Shown piece after piece: positions 1 through 8,362 of a stretch of 29,658 bases of DNA. Position numbers and translations under genes: made by a program. The notes beneath the pieces were generated by a model. That model did no database searches, had not been told where the DNA came from, and saw nothing but the letters and a program-made list of their open reading frames with translations. The DNA is from Cymbomonas tetramitiformis (lineage: Eukaryota; Chlorophyta; Pyramimonadophyceae; Pyramimonadales; Pyramimonadaceae), in assembly GCA_001247695.2 (NCBI GenBank), contig LGRX02009950.1, forward strand, positions 1 through 29,658. The letters are read 5' to 3'. Numbering within the stretch: the stretch's first letter is position 1; each line of letters opens with the position of its first letter.

Positions 1-632
1 GTGGGGCAGCTGCGCGTCACGCGGCCCGAGACGGCGGCCATCTATCCGGCTGCCTCGTGGCGGTACGCTCGGCGCGCTCGCGGTGGTCATCGTGTGCCAC
101 CCGCGGCGCGCTCTCTTCCCCCCCCCAAAGAAAAGCGGTCCACGCCTGGACGCTTTCTCATGGCGCCGTGGGGAAGGGCGCGGGCGAGCACCTCTCGTGC
201 TCACCCTGTGGCGACACGAGCACAAGGGCGGCGCCCCTTGTCTGCGTGTGGCGAGGCGTCCCATCGCTGGGCGCCATCTCGCCCGGAGCGTCGGCCGCAC
301 AGGCCTCAGCAGCGACCCTCACGTGGGTGTTGCGCTCCGCGCTCGTCGCCGGGGCACGCGTGTGCGGTGTGACGCTCCCAGGCCCGCTCATCTCCTCTCC
401 GAAGAGCCTCGATGGCGCCCGGTCGCCGTGCACACGCTGCGCGCCACCCCTAGGCACCATGAGTATGGCGTGCCTGGTGGGGCAGCTGCGCGTCACGCGG
501 CCCGAGACAGCGGCCATCTATCCGGCTGCCTCGTGGCGGTGCGCTCGGCGCGCTCGCGGTGGTCATCGTGTGCCACCCGCGGCGCGCTCTCTTCCCCCCC
601 AAAAGAAAAGCGGTCCACGCCTGGACGCTTTC
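1..632. repeat. GC-rich direct repeat, two copies 476 bp apart
   Basis: Bases 1-158 and 477-632 are near-identical. Both start GTGGGGCAGCTGCGCG and run through a poly-C tract to GGACGCTTTCT, with a few substitutions and a length change in the C run. The 318 bp between them are not repeated here. Since the window opens exactly on a copy, the repeat may continue to the left as a longer-period satellite. Several long ORFs overlap on both strands, which is expected from GC-rich, stop-poor DNA, so I call no gene. Confidence 0.8.
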
Positions 633-785
633 TTTCGGATCCAAGGGAAGGGCGTGGGCACTCGTGATGCCCACTCGATATGCCTCGCATGCCCCCTCGT
701 AGGGCTTGAACACCACGATGCGACCTCCTGATCTCCCGCCTCGGATGCTACGTGAACCCCCACGATTACCTCGCCTCGTAGGTGC

Positions 786-2039
786 TCAGCCTCGCATGCC
801 CCGGGCACCACGCTTCCTACTCGCCTCCCGCGATCGCTGCATATGCCTCCGCTTCTTGGCGCGCCGCCGAGAAGGGTGCGCTTCCCGCTCCCCAGCGACG
901 CCACTAGGTGGCCGTATGCGCTCCAGTGGCTGAGTCTCGGGTGTCTGTCGCGCGCGCTGCCCAAGCTTTACGTCGGTGGTACCACTGTGTGGCAGCCGCG
1001 CGCACTCTGTGGGCGGCGCCTTCGCTGTGCCGGTGTGTGGCATTCGCGCGTGCTCTCTGGTGGGTGGCAGCCGCGCACATTCTCCGGACGGCGTCTTAGT
1101 CATGCTCCGCTCTGCACTGTATGCTGATGACGCTGGAAGCTGTACGCTACACGCCAGTTGCGGCTCGTCGAGTGCCGCCTGTTCCGAACCCTGCGCTGGT
1201 GGGACTGGCAGCGACGCGCTACGCACCAATCGCTGCCCATCGCGCTTTGGTGGCTCCGGGGGGCACCAACTACCGCCCGCATAGAGGAGGTCCTCGTAAG
1301 TCCAAGTCATGCCCCACGCTGCCCGCTCCACACCATGCATTGGTGGGGCAAGCAGCAGTGCGTCATGCGCCGGTCGCTGGGCATCGTGCTTCTGCGGCTC
1401 TGGGGGGCACCAACTACCGTCTGCATACAGGAGGTCCTGATAGGTCCATGCTATGTCGTGGTCGGCCTTGGGTGCCGGCGCGTCTTTGCAGAGCGTCGAG
1501 GCTTGCAAATCCACGCGGAGCGCTGGGCACCGCGTGCTGAGCGTGAGGGGCATGGCCACGCGTGGGATGCGTGCTGCTAACTGTGCGTTATGCGATAAGT
1601 GCTCTCGTTGTCGGTGTCGCGAGCTATCTGCCGCCGGCCCACTCGACGCAAGCTCTGCACCGCGCGCTAGCCGTACCCGCTGTCGTGAGCCATGCTTGGG
1701 ATGCCGCAAGCCGCGTGCCGCCTCCGGCCCTGCTTCCCACTGTGTTGTTGGAGATCGCGAGTTGACTCCCAGTGCTTGGCCTTGGCCATAGTAGTGCCGC
1801 GCCGCCGCTGGTGGCGCACTGTGATGCGCCGCCGCTGGAAGCGCCAAGTGCTGCGCCGCTGCTGGTGACGCACTATGCAGCGCCGCCGCGGACGCACCGA
1901 GCCGCACCGCCGCCTGTGGTGCACTGTGCTGCGCCTGGTGGACGTCTCGCGCGAACACAAAAGACCTATTCCTGGCATCCAGCACTGTATCTCGCAGCTC
2001 CTCCCCCCCCGCTGTCATGCCAGGATCTGGAAGCGCCAT
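786..2039 (-). CDS. Uncertain repeat-rich ORF, no recognised family
   Basis: A 417-codon open frame on the minus strand from the first ATG at 2039 to TGA at 786. The frame is open further upstream to about 2240, but without an ATG. I recognise no domain. The N-terminal third carries five degenerate nine-residue repeats of the type HSAPPAAAx, from a 27-bp DNA repeat. The middle has two copies of a 48-residue unit containing WTYxDLLYAxGSWCPPEP, from a 144-bp repeat. The C-terminus is Arg-rich and ends near RRRAKKRRHMQRSR, resembling a nuclear localisation signal. Both repeat lengths are multiples of three, so every frame stays open, and plus-strand ORFs over the same DNA show matching periodicity. 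The strand and even the coding status are therefore unproven. It could be a low-complexity protein gene or simply repeat DNA. Confidence 0.25.
   Translation of the reverse strand: MALPDPGMTAGGEELRDTVLDARNRSFVFARDVHQAQHSAPQAAVRLGASAAALHSASPAAAQHLALPAAAHHSAPPAAARHYYGQGQALGVNSRSPTTQWEAGPEAARGLRHPKHGSRQRVRLARGAELASSGPAADSSRHRQREHLSHNAQLAARIPRVAMPLTLSTRCPALRVDLQASTLCKDAPAPKADHDIAWTYQDLLYADGSWCPPEPQKHDAQRPAHDALLLAPPMHGVERAAWGMTWTYEDLLYAGGSWCPPEPPKRDGQRLVRSASLPVPPAQGSEQAALDEPQLACSVQLPASSAYSAERSMTKTPSGECARLPPTREHARMPHTGTAKAPPTECARLPHSGTTDVKLGQRARQTPETQPLERIRPPSGVAGEREAHPSRRRAKKRRHMQRSREASRKRGARGMRG
1135..1455. repeat. Degenerate 144-bp tandem repeat
   Basis: The segment GGGCACCAACTACCG occurs at 1261 and again 144 bp later at 1405, with similar flanking sequence over most of the unit. 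A shorter, more diverged first copy is visible at about 1135-1190, where the GCTACACGCCAGTTGCGGCTC region matches later GCTACGCACCAATCGCTGCCC. The unit equals 48 codons, so repeat homology is visible in translated frames on both strands. Confidence 0.75.
1799..1930. repeat. 27-bp GC-rich tandem repeat, five units
   Basis: Five head-to-tail units begin GCGCCGCCGCTG or a close variant at 1799, 1826, 1853, 1880 and 1904. The fourth unit is 24 bp long and the others 27 bp. All are multiples of three. On the minus strand the units read as HSAPPAAAx nonapeptides, and on the plus strand as APPLVAHCx. The array lies inside the GC-rich block at the window's left edge. Confidence 0.8.
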
Positions 2040-3223
2040 GCCGTCGGAGCTGCCAAGCGAGCACAAGCGAAGAGCTTCAAGCTCAAGCCGCAAGTGCAAT
2101 CCCGCCAACCCAGGAGCGCCAAACGTAGGTGGAGAAACACACAAATCAACCGAGGAAGATTCGCTAGCTTCCGCCGCAAGCGATAAAAGTATGAGAGAGA
2201 AGACGAGGTCCAACAGCAGATAACCAACTGCCGCCACCAAATCTCAGCAAAAGCCCTCCAGCGAACTTGAAGACGCAAGACGAAAACAAATTGAGCAAAA
2301 TTGGTCAACGGCCGGCTCACAGAAGCCAAAGCAACGCCACAACGCGATACCACCTAGGGTTAGCCATTGTTAAGAACGCTGGAGTGCCGAATTGCAACAA
2401 AATCAGGAATTCTTCGCAAAGTCGGAGCAAATTTTCAGATTCCCCGCCATAAACTTGCCTCATCCCGCATAGTCGCAAGGATAATTGAGGTCGCCCACGC
2501 CCGCAGACCACGAAATTGCAATCTCAAAGCTGCATCACGCGAGATAGCCATAAGCACGAAAGAAGAACGTCGCAAACCCACTCAATCGCCAAGCCCATAG
2601 AGGCGAATACTACATCGAACACATTCAAAAACCAGGAACAGATTTCAAAAAGAATTAGCGGCGCATAGCTGCCAGCGAGTAAGACAAACTCGAAGTCGTC
2701 CAGTCGTCCGACGCAAATATGAAGCCAGCGCCAAGAGGTAGAATCCCAAACAATCCCAAACCATGATCCAAGTAAAAATAAGAATTCTCGACACAATTTG
2801 TACGGCTAATTCACGAGTCGCAGGCGCAGAACGCACGTAGAATTGCCAACGCAACGACATCAAAGTTTCAAAGTAGGCAGGGCCCTGCCTCACTGGCGCT
2901 CGCTAAGCCGAAAATTAATCATTGCCAAACAGCACGTCGAGCTGGAACTCGTCCGCATTCGTAAAAGTAACATGGGAGTTGGAAGTCGCTTCCTCTGCCT
3001 CGCGATACACACGACGAACTACCAGGTTCCATTACTGTCTTTGTGGCACACCGTGCCACAGTAGGAGGCCTCGCCCAGTAGCTCAAAATTCCAAAACCCC
3101 AGATCAACGCGCCAAAGAAGACCTCGTATCAATTGACAATTCTAAGGCAACTCGCGCTGGCCCAAGCACCATGGCGACACACGAGCTCGAAAGCACTGCA
3201 CAGGACGCTAGAGCACTGCAGGT

Positions 3224-3250
3224 GGGCGCTTTTAGGCCCTAAAAGCGCCC
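3224..3250. repeat. Perfect short inverted repeat (hairpin)
   Basis: The 12-base arms GGGCGCTTTTAG and CTAAAAGCGCCC are perfect complements around a three-base GCC centre. Transcribed, this would form a very stable stem-loop. The plus-strand side is not T-rich, so it is not an obvious terminator. Its role is unknown. Confidence 0.85.
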
Positions 3251-3480
3251 GATTTCCAGAATTCAGTATGAACTACAACTACACAACGCGCTGAAGAAGA
3301 AACTCGCTTTTGCAAGCAAATAAAAGATAATTTATGCGGGCATCCCAAGCCAGTGAGCCGATAAAAGCCGTAACCGAAGCCTCGTCAGGGAAGGCGTAAC
3401 ACACACTGGCAGATTTCAAATAACATTGAAGCCGAAGTCACGGTATAAAGTCGTCGGAAAAGTCATAATTCGAAAGTAAA

Positions 3481-3519
3481 ATTTTTTTTTTGTGGAAGCG
3501 GTGGTGGTGGTGGTGGTGC
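3481..3519. repeat. Poly-T and (GGT)n microsatellite
   Basis: A run of ten T residues is followed, after TGTGGAAGC, by about seven GGT triplets. This is simple-sequence DNA lying 37 bp before the E1 insertion point. No function is implied. Confidence 0.85.
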
Positions 3520-3555
3520 GTAGCACACTGATACCATTTTGTGGGAGGCAGCTGT

Positions 3556-3807
3556 TGCTGAAATCTGTATAGGCAGCCCTGACTGGGAGTCCCGGTCAGG
3601 CCCCTATGACAGACTCCTAGGACCAACACTGGACTGCTGACTGATCTATAGGTTCGTGCTGTGACACACGCTGTGTCACAGGTAGGCTAGACTCCGAAAC
3701 CGTCCGAGAACGTTCCGGGTATATCTAGCTTAGGGTTTATTTATCTTGAGAGTTTATCCACACAGTTCGGGAGTTTCTGATATCTAGTGAACTAGGATAT
3801 TCCAGTA
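3556..3807 (+). repeat. E1 5' LTR
   Basis: Identical over 252 bp to 6847-7098. It starts TGCTGAAATC and ends ATTCCAGTA. The interior begins GGTCGTGG, which parallels GGTCTGG after the E2 5' LTR and supports this boundary. The LTR holds a hairpin at 3578-3600 (CCTGAC pairing with GTCAGG) and a second one at 3659-3681 with perfect 10-base arms CTGTGACACA and TGTGTCACAG around CGC. Confidence 0.92.
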
Positions 3808-3960
3808 GGTCGTGGCCCCATCCACGCTTTTATTCCACTTGCTGATTTAGCCATGATTGGCTAAACGGCCGCTTGGAGAGGTGGTGCGCGCATGCGCGTT
3901 TGGGTGCGACTAGGAATTATGGTATGAATTATTTGCGGTAAGCAACTGGGAGTGGCGGCC
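3808..3960 (+). promoter_or_regulatory. E1 leader with possible primer binding site
   Basis: The leader starts GGTCGTGGCCCCATCC directly after the LTR. It contains a hairpin at 3846-3865 (TTTAGCCA, TGAT loop, TGGCTAAA) and a 12-base palindrome CGCGCATGCGCG at 3887-3898. In retroelements the base next to the 5' LTR is where a tRNA primes minus-strand DNA. Hairpins with GC palindromes in a leader often serve packaging or RNA dimerisation. Those roles are inferred from position only. Confidence 0.45.
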
Positions 3961-6528
3961 ATGGGGACCGCGCCTCATTACGGACTAGTCTTAGCAATGT
4001 TCGGATCCAGTTTTGCACCGGCACTGGCCCTGCTGGTTACTGTTTTCTGGGCTGGTGTTCGCGACACCTTCGACTTCGACGACATCTACGAGTGCCCCTC
4101 GCCGCTCCGCTCTCTTAGCTCCTCTCCGCTGCTGACCATTACCATTTTTCCGCTACCACACCCAACCGCGCGGCTCCGTACCACCTCCCCTCTGGCTTTT
4201 CAGAGTATGGGCATGTTGACCCGAGCGAAGAAGTCCCTGGACAGGGACAGTGACATCGACGCCTCGCTGAGGCTATTAGACGGAGTTCGGAACAGTCCGA
4301 CGGTGCGTACGCCAACTGTTCCGAACCCCGCTCCGAATTCAAACGAAGATGCAGACGTGGCGACCAGGAAGTACTTGCAGGAGCAGAGCAAGCTGGTTGA
4401 CGACGTCTACAAAACGCGGCTGCACCGCCAATGGGCCAAGGGTGTCCGAGAGGATGTCCTTGGGGACAAGAAGCACCACTTCCGCGGTACGGACGACGCT
4501 GGCCTCCTCTCCGAGCTGGTGGTGCAGCTGCGTACAGAGTTTCATTCCGCTGGGCTGGAGTTGGCATCCTTTGACCTCGACGACCCTCTGGCTCGTGTGG
4601 TGACCAAGGTCAACGGCTTGCTCTACGACGTTCTGGCTCTGGTTGTCGAGAAACACAGCAACGCCTACGTCTGGCTGACTGGCACCGACGCCTCGTCTGA
4701 CCGTGATGGACGGCGAGCTCTTGTGGACATCATCAAGGGCTGCGTACCGGTGGCGCTACGTGAGTCACACCAGGAGGAGCACGCCGCGTTACGTTATCCC
4801 GCAGACACTGACCCGCAGCCCATCTTGGCTCGGGAACAGCGTCTGGTGCGGGATAACAAAGCTACGGACTGGACGCCCACCGAGGAGACCAGGAAGCTCT
4901 CCCTGTACAACCGGCTGGACCCGGTGTTTTACACCGCGGTCAAGGTGCGGTATCCTCTCGCGGCCGATCTCGCGCATGTCTCCTTGGCGTCTCTCCGCTC
5001 CCTTGTGGTGGAGATCTATCAGGCTTGGGCGCAGACGGGGGCGGGGAAGGCAGTCTCGGGCAAGAGCGGCATCTCCGCGCAGCTCTCCAGCACCGAGTAC
5101 GGTGCCCTCCTCAACAAGATCAACGAGCTCCAGGATTTGCTGCGGCAGCAGCGCGGGACGGATGCGCCACCGGCGCAGCAGCAGCGGCAGCAGCCGCAGC
5201 GGCAGCAGCGGCAGCAGCAGCAGCGCGGTACGCAGCGGGGGTTCCGTGTCGGCACGCACCCGTTGCCTGCAGTCGGTTTCGACCGTGACGACCAAAAGGC
5301 GAAGCCCTTTTGCGGGAGGTGCAAGAAGGCGGGGAAAGGTGAGCAGTACCACTTCTACCGCGACTGTCCGTTGGGCGGGCGTCAGCATCCCCCGCACTCG
5401 GCCGCGGCATTCTGCATTCCCATCGACGAGGAGGACGCGGAGGGGGTGCGTGCATTGGCCATGTGTGCCCTGTTCCAGCAGGCGGCGGACGATGGGGCCG
5501 AGGCTTTTGCCACTGCGGCATCTACGTACGGGCCGCCTGCGGTACTCTGTGCGGGTGCGGTGGGCGGGATCGACGTGTCCGCCTACGGCTTCACGGTAGA
5601 GCCGCAGCAGCCTGCTGACGAGCCCGCAGGTGACGACATTCATCAGCGGCTGGACGATCTCGCCGCGGAGGTCCATGCCGCGGCAAACTGCAAGGTGCAC
5701 TACACCCACGCATCCTTCCCACCACCGGCGGTTCTCGAGCCGCATGCATCGGCTCTGGTGTGCGGCCCCGCGGCAGCGGGGAACATGCCGGAGGAGCAGG
5801 TTCCGGCAGGTGGTGCGGCGGCATCGGCATCCGCCGTGCCGGCCCCTGCTATACCTGTCTCGCAGGAGGAGGATGTGAAGCCCGTGCCGCTTCAATCGGC
5901 GCGGGTGACTGCCACGACGGACGGTGAGTTCCCTGGGTTCGTTCAGACTGTCAACCACGCCGCCATCGCGCCGGTTGACCTCACCGGCTACGACACCGAC
6001 GACTACGAGGACTTTGCCGACGGCAGCTTCCGGCTGAAGCCGCGGGGTTCGCCTCCGTCGGCCAATCGTGCTTCCGGGCCGCCCGTGGACGGGCAGAGGT
6101 CCTATGGTTGTGGGAAGCCGCCCTGGGGCTTTCCTGCCACGGTTGGGCCGTGGGGAATTCCTTTCCTACTTTCCCTCGTTCTTTGCATCTCGATCGTGGG
6201 GGTGGCAGCTGTGCCCGATGCTCAGTCGGCTGCGGGATTGCCTTCGCCTGGTGGTGATCTCGATTGGGAGACTCCGTCAATTTTCTCCACGAATGAATTT
6301 GTTGAATCCGTGATCCCGGCTCAGGGTTTCTTTGTGGCTGACAATGTGCCACCGCTTGAGCCGCCTGAGCCCCCTGACATCTTTCAGGATCTTGCTCAGG
6401 CAGATTTGAGCTTCGACATGGCCTTCTTCTACGGTGTGGCTCTACATGAGAGAGGTCCTTTCGGGAACCCTCCCTTCGGGTCCGACTTGATTGAGACCAC
6501 AGCTGGCTACTTTGGTGCTGTCGATTGA
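3961..6528 (+). CDS. Gag-like protein of E1 with two membrane-like segments
   Basis: Starts at ATG 3961 in a strong context (gcggccATGG) and gives 855 residues. A later in-frame ATG at 4207 is an alternative start that would drop the N-terminal hydrophobic stretch (about residues 6-32). The central region, with a DGRRAL motif and a YNRLDPVFYTAV segment matching E3, looks like a copia-type capsid domain. A Gln/Arg tract (about 395-422) precedes a knuckle C451-x2-C454-x9-H464-x4-C469. The canonical retroviral spacing is C-x2-C-x4-H-x4-C. An acidic stretch, GCGKPPWGF (716-724) and a hydrophobic segment (about 728-750) ending VGVAA follow, then a Pro-rich, acidic tail. By analogy it should bind and package element RNA. 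The hydrophobic segments are unusual for Gag. I see no protease motif. Confidence 0.8.
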   Translation: MGTAPHYGLVLAMFGSSFAPALALLVTVFWAGVRDTFDFDDIYECPSPLRSLSSSPLLTITIFPLPHPTARLRTTSPLAFQSMGMLTRAKKSLDRDSDIDASLRLLDGVRNSPTVRTPTVPNPAPNSNEDADVATRKYLQEQSKLVDDVYKTRLHRQWAKGVREDVLGDKKHHFRGTDDAGLLSELVVQLRTEFHSAGLELASFDLDDPLARVVTKVNGLLYDVLALVVEKHSNAYVWLTGTDASSDRDGRRALVDIIKGCVPVALRESHQEEHAALRYPADTDPQPILAREQRLVRDNKATDWTPTEETRKLSLYNRLDPVFYTAVKVRYPLAADLAHVSLASLRSLVVEIYQAWAQTGAGKAVSGKSGISAQLSSTEYGALLNKINELQDLLRQQRGTDAPPAQQQRQQPQRQQRQQQQRGTQRGFRVGTHPLPAVGFDRDDQKAKPFCGRCKKAGKGEQYHFYRDCPLGGRQHPPHSAAAFCIPIDEEDAEGVRALAMCALFQQAADDGAEAFATAASTYGPPAVLCAGAVGGIDVSAYGFTVEPQQPADEPAGDDIHQRLDDLAAEVHAAANCKVHYTHASFPPPAVLEPHASALVCGPAAAGNMPEEQVPAGGAAASASAVPAPAIPVSQEEDVKPVPLQSARVTATTDGEFPGFVQTVNHAAIAPVDLTGYDTDDYEDFADGSFRLKPRGSPPSANRASGPPVDGQRSYGCGKPPWGFPATVGPWGIPFLLSLVLCISIVGVAAVPDAQSAAGLPSPGGDLDWETPSIFSTNEFVESVIPAQGFFVADNVPPLEPPEPPDIFQDLAQADLSFDMAFFYGVALHERGPFGNPPFGSDLIETTAGYFGAVD

Positions 6529-6846
6529 CTTCTTGTTCACTCTGGATGCACACCGACATGGTGGTGTGCGGAACTCCGGTGACTTCAACAACTTTTCTGG
6601 TTTATGTTTTGCTTTTGACATCTACAAGTTACAATCTGGCTTGCTAGCTCGGTGCTTTTCAGTTGTTTAGCGGGTGCACAATGCCCGTAGGTTTCTGCAC
6701 CTGTGCTAGCTAGAGGGTTTCCAATTTGTGTTTCAGAATTGCACAGTTGGATTAGCAGTTAGGTCTGTCAACCTGGCTCCTGCCCTAACTTATCTTACAT
6801 TATCTGACTCTCCTAGACAGTCACCACCCACAGTGCTGGGGTGGTG
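6529..6846 (+). promoter_or_regulatory. E1 3' untranslated region with PPT hairpin
   Basis: About 320 bp separate the gag stop from the 3' LTR. The last 25 bases form a hairpin, with CACCACCC at 6822-6829 pairing with GGGTGGTG at 6839-6846, nine bases of loop, and the right arm ending exactly at the LTR. GGGGTGGTG is the only purine-rich run next to the LTR, so it is the likely plus-strand primer (polypurine tract). E2 and E3 have the same GGTGGTG ending at the same place. Confidence 0.65.
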
Positions 6847-7098
6847 TGCTGAAATCTGTATAGGCAGCCCTGACTGGGAGTCCCGGTCAGGCCCCTATGA
6901 CAGACTCCTAGGACCAACACTGGACTGCTGACTGATCTATAGGTTCGTGCTGTGACACACGCTGTGTCACAGGTAGGCTAGACTCCGAAACCGTCCGAGA
7001 ACGTTCCGGGTATATCTAGCTTAGGGTTTATTTATCTTGAGAGTTTATCCACACAGTTCGGGAGTTTCTGATATCTAGTGAACTAGGATATTCCAGTA
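6847..7098 (+). repeat. E1 3' LTR
   Basis: Every base matches the 5' LTR at 3556-3807. It is followed by the target-site duplication GCTGT (7099-7103), extendable to AGCTGT if the LTR end is moved by one base. Confidence 0.92.
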
Positions 7099-7739
7099 GC
7101 TGTAACCCTCCTCACATAACAGACATACTGTAACTACTTGTGATGGGACTCATATAAAGCAAGGTTCTATATTATGCCTTATAAGGTCATAGTGAGCTAT
7201 GTCACTCTTAGGATCTATGTCCAGACTTAATGCATATACTTGCATATAAGAATTAGGTTATATCTTTTGCCATATTGGCTTGTCTTTACTCTTGGGAACT
7301 CAACTGTTTCTTTGGCCTTGGCCATTACTTATTCACTCAACTCCCTGAGTTAATCCTAGTCAGCATGGCCAAGTCTCATTAACCTATCATATGCTTCTAC
7401 TACAGTATCATGCAGTATGAGGTGTCAGTGCTTCACTATGACACCTTATTACACCGTACACTAGTACTGTGTACTCCCACTAAGGGGGGTCTCTTCCTCA
7501 ACAGGGGTCTCGGGCGCTAATATCGTAAGGCGCGTATGGCACTGCTAGCATGTATGACACCGCTGAGTCATCCGCGCATGACACAGTATGTTGTCCTAGC
7601 ACAGTAGCTCTACGATTGTGTGTTATGCTGGAACATGCCTGGACTATTGCAGACTTATGTGTACGTTGAGAATATGCCAGACATATATATGCGAGCATTG
7701 AGGTCACCTAGGACTATCAGTATTTGTCCCATTATATGC
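7099..7739. other. Non-genic AT-rich flank of E1
   Basis: No ORF here has a recognisable domain. At about 7495-7525 the plus strand reads AACAGGGGTCTCGGGCG then CTAAT, loosely like the plant copia primer-binding region (AACAGTGGTATCAGAGC then TAAT). It could be the decayed internal start of an older element. A cluster of imperfect short repeats (TATGACAC, ATGACACAG) lies at 7430-7590. Confidence 0.4.
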
Positions 7740-8362
7740 ACGCGTTTGCGACATGCCAACGATCCGATGGCAGCCATATTGCAGATGACCCGGGAGCCGG
7801 GAGACGGTCAGCGAAGGGGCCGAAGCTGCTGGTTTACTCCGACCCTAGTGACTCCGATGACGCTGATGACACTGAGGTGACAAGCAGTCAGATGACCAAC
7901 CTGAACAGCCCAAAACCAAGATGGTGCAGTTTGGGCAGAGGATGCTTCGAGTCCCAGTGCCTATGCAACCTCCATATAACGAGTTGATGGAAAAGAGCAG
8001 GAAGGTTGCAGCTCAGCCGCCCATTGGTGCCAAGGGGACATATGCTCATCGTGACCAACCTGTCTCCCCGTTATATGAACATGCCACTCTTCCACGTGCT
8101 CGCACGGTATCTCCAATGTATGAAAAACACGAATACGACAGTCTGTCATTAAGTGTTTCACCAAGCGGCACTGGAGACTTCCAATGACGAGCCAGAGCAT
8201 CTCAGTGTGAGTGTGCTGGACAACTCTGATGACGAAGCTGATGTGGATGTGGCACCTCGTAGGAAGAGGCAGAAAAAAATAGATTGGCCACAAGGCTGGA
8301 AAGTGGAGCAATCTGATAATTATATATCTAATTACTGGTGCATAGGAGATCTGGAATTCTGA
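7740..8362 (+). pseudogene. Broken acidic ORF, unknown protein
   Basis: Three successive plus-strand frames carry sequence of the same character. The first has an Asp/Ser-rich run (SDPSDSDDADDTE) up to about 7875. The second contains QPEQPKTKMVQFGQRM and runs to TGA at about 8187. The third, from about 8165, carries LDNSDDEADVDVAPRRKRQ with a basic nuclear-localisation-like patch and ends at TGA 8362. The composition continues smoothly across the frame changes, which suggests one coding region broken by at least two small indels. Short introns are not excluded, but I found no convincing splice sites. An AATAAA lies about 95 bp downstream (near 8456). It could be a decayed host gene or a decayed retroelement ORF. 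I do not recognise the family. Confidence 0.35.

Larger units (their letters stand above)
2050..3555. other. Non-genic stretch upstream of element E1
   Basis: GC content falls sharply after about 2050. The plus strand becomes A- and purine-rich with many short ORFs, none over about 110 codons with a recognisable domain. The stretch holds a perfect 27-bp inverted repeat at 3224-3250 and, at 3481-3519, a T run followed by a (GGT)n microsatellite. I see no gene, RNA gene or clear transposon end before the E1 insertion site. Confidence 0.6.
3556..7098 (+). mobile_element. Gag-only LTR retrotransposon E1, complete
   Basis: The element is 3543 bp long, with identical 252-bp LTRs at 3556-3807 and 6847-7098. 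GCTGT at 3551-3555 is repeated at 7099-7103 as a perfect 5-bp target-site duplication. The interior has a single long ORF with a zinc-knuckle-like motif and no reverse transcriptase, integrase, RNase H or recognisable aspartic protease. It is therefore non-autonomous, of the kind described in plants as TR-GAG (terminal repeats plus GAG), and must use pol proteins in trans. LTR ends are TGCTG and CAGTA, a near-inverted pair. Identical LTRs mean a recent insertion or recent gene conversion. Confidence 0.9.

Noticed and set aside
57..731. Plus-strand ORF of 224 codons in the GC-rich left end
   Set aside because: It overlaps ORFs of similar length in other frames and both strands, spans a direct repeat and has no recognisable domain.
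1121..1540. Plus-strand ORF of 139 codons with repeated GGTNYR units
   Set aside because: The periodicity comes from the 144-bp DNA repeat, which keeps all frames open. It cannot be told from the minus-strand ORF.
4703..5599. 298-codon ORF overlapping E1 gag in another frame
   Set aside because: Ser/Arg-rich shadow of the GC-rich gag reading frame.
4789..5958. 389-codon ORF antisense to E1 gag
   Set aside because: Arg/Leu-rich antisense shadow with no motif.
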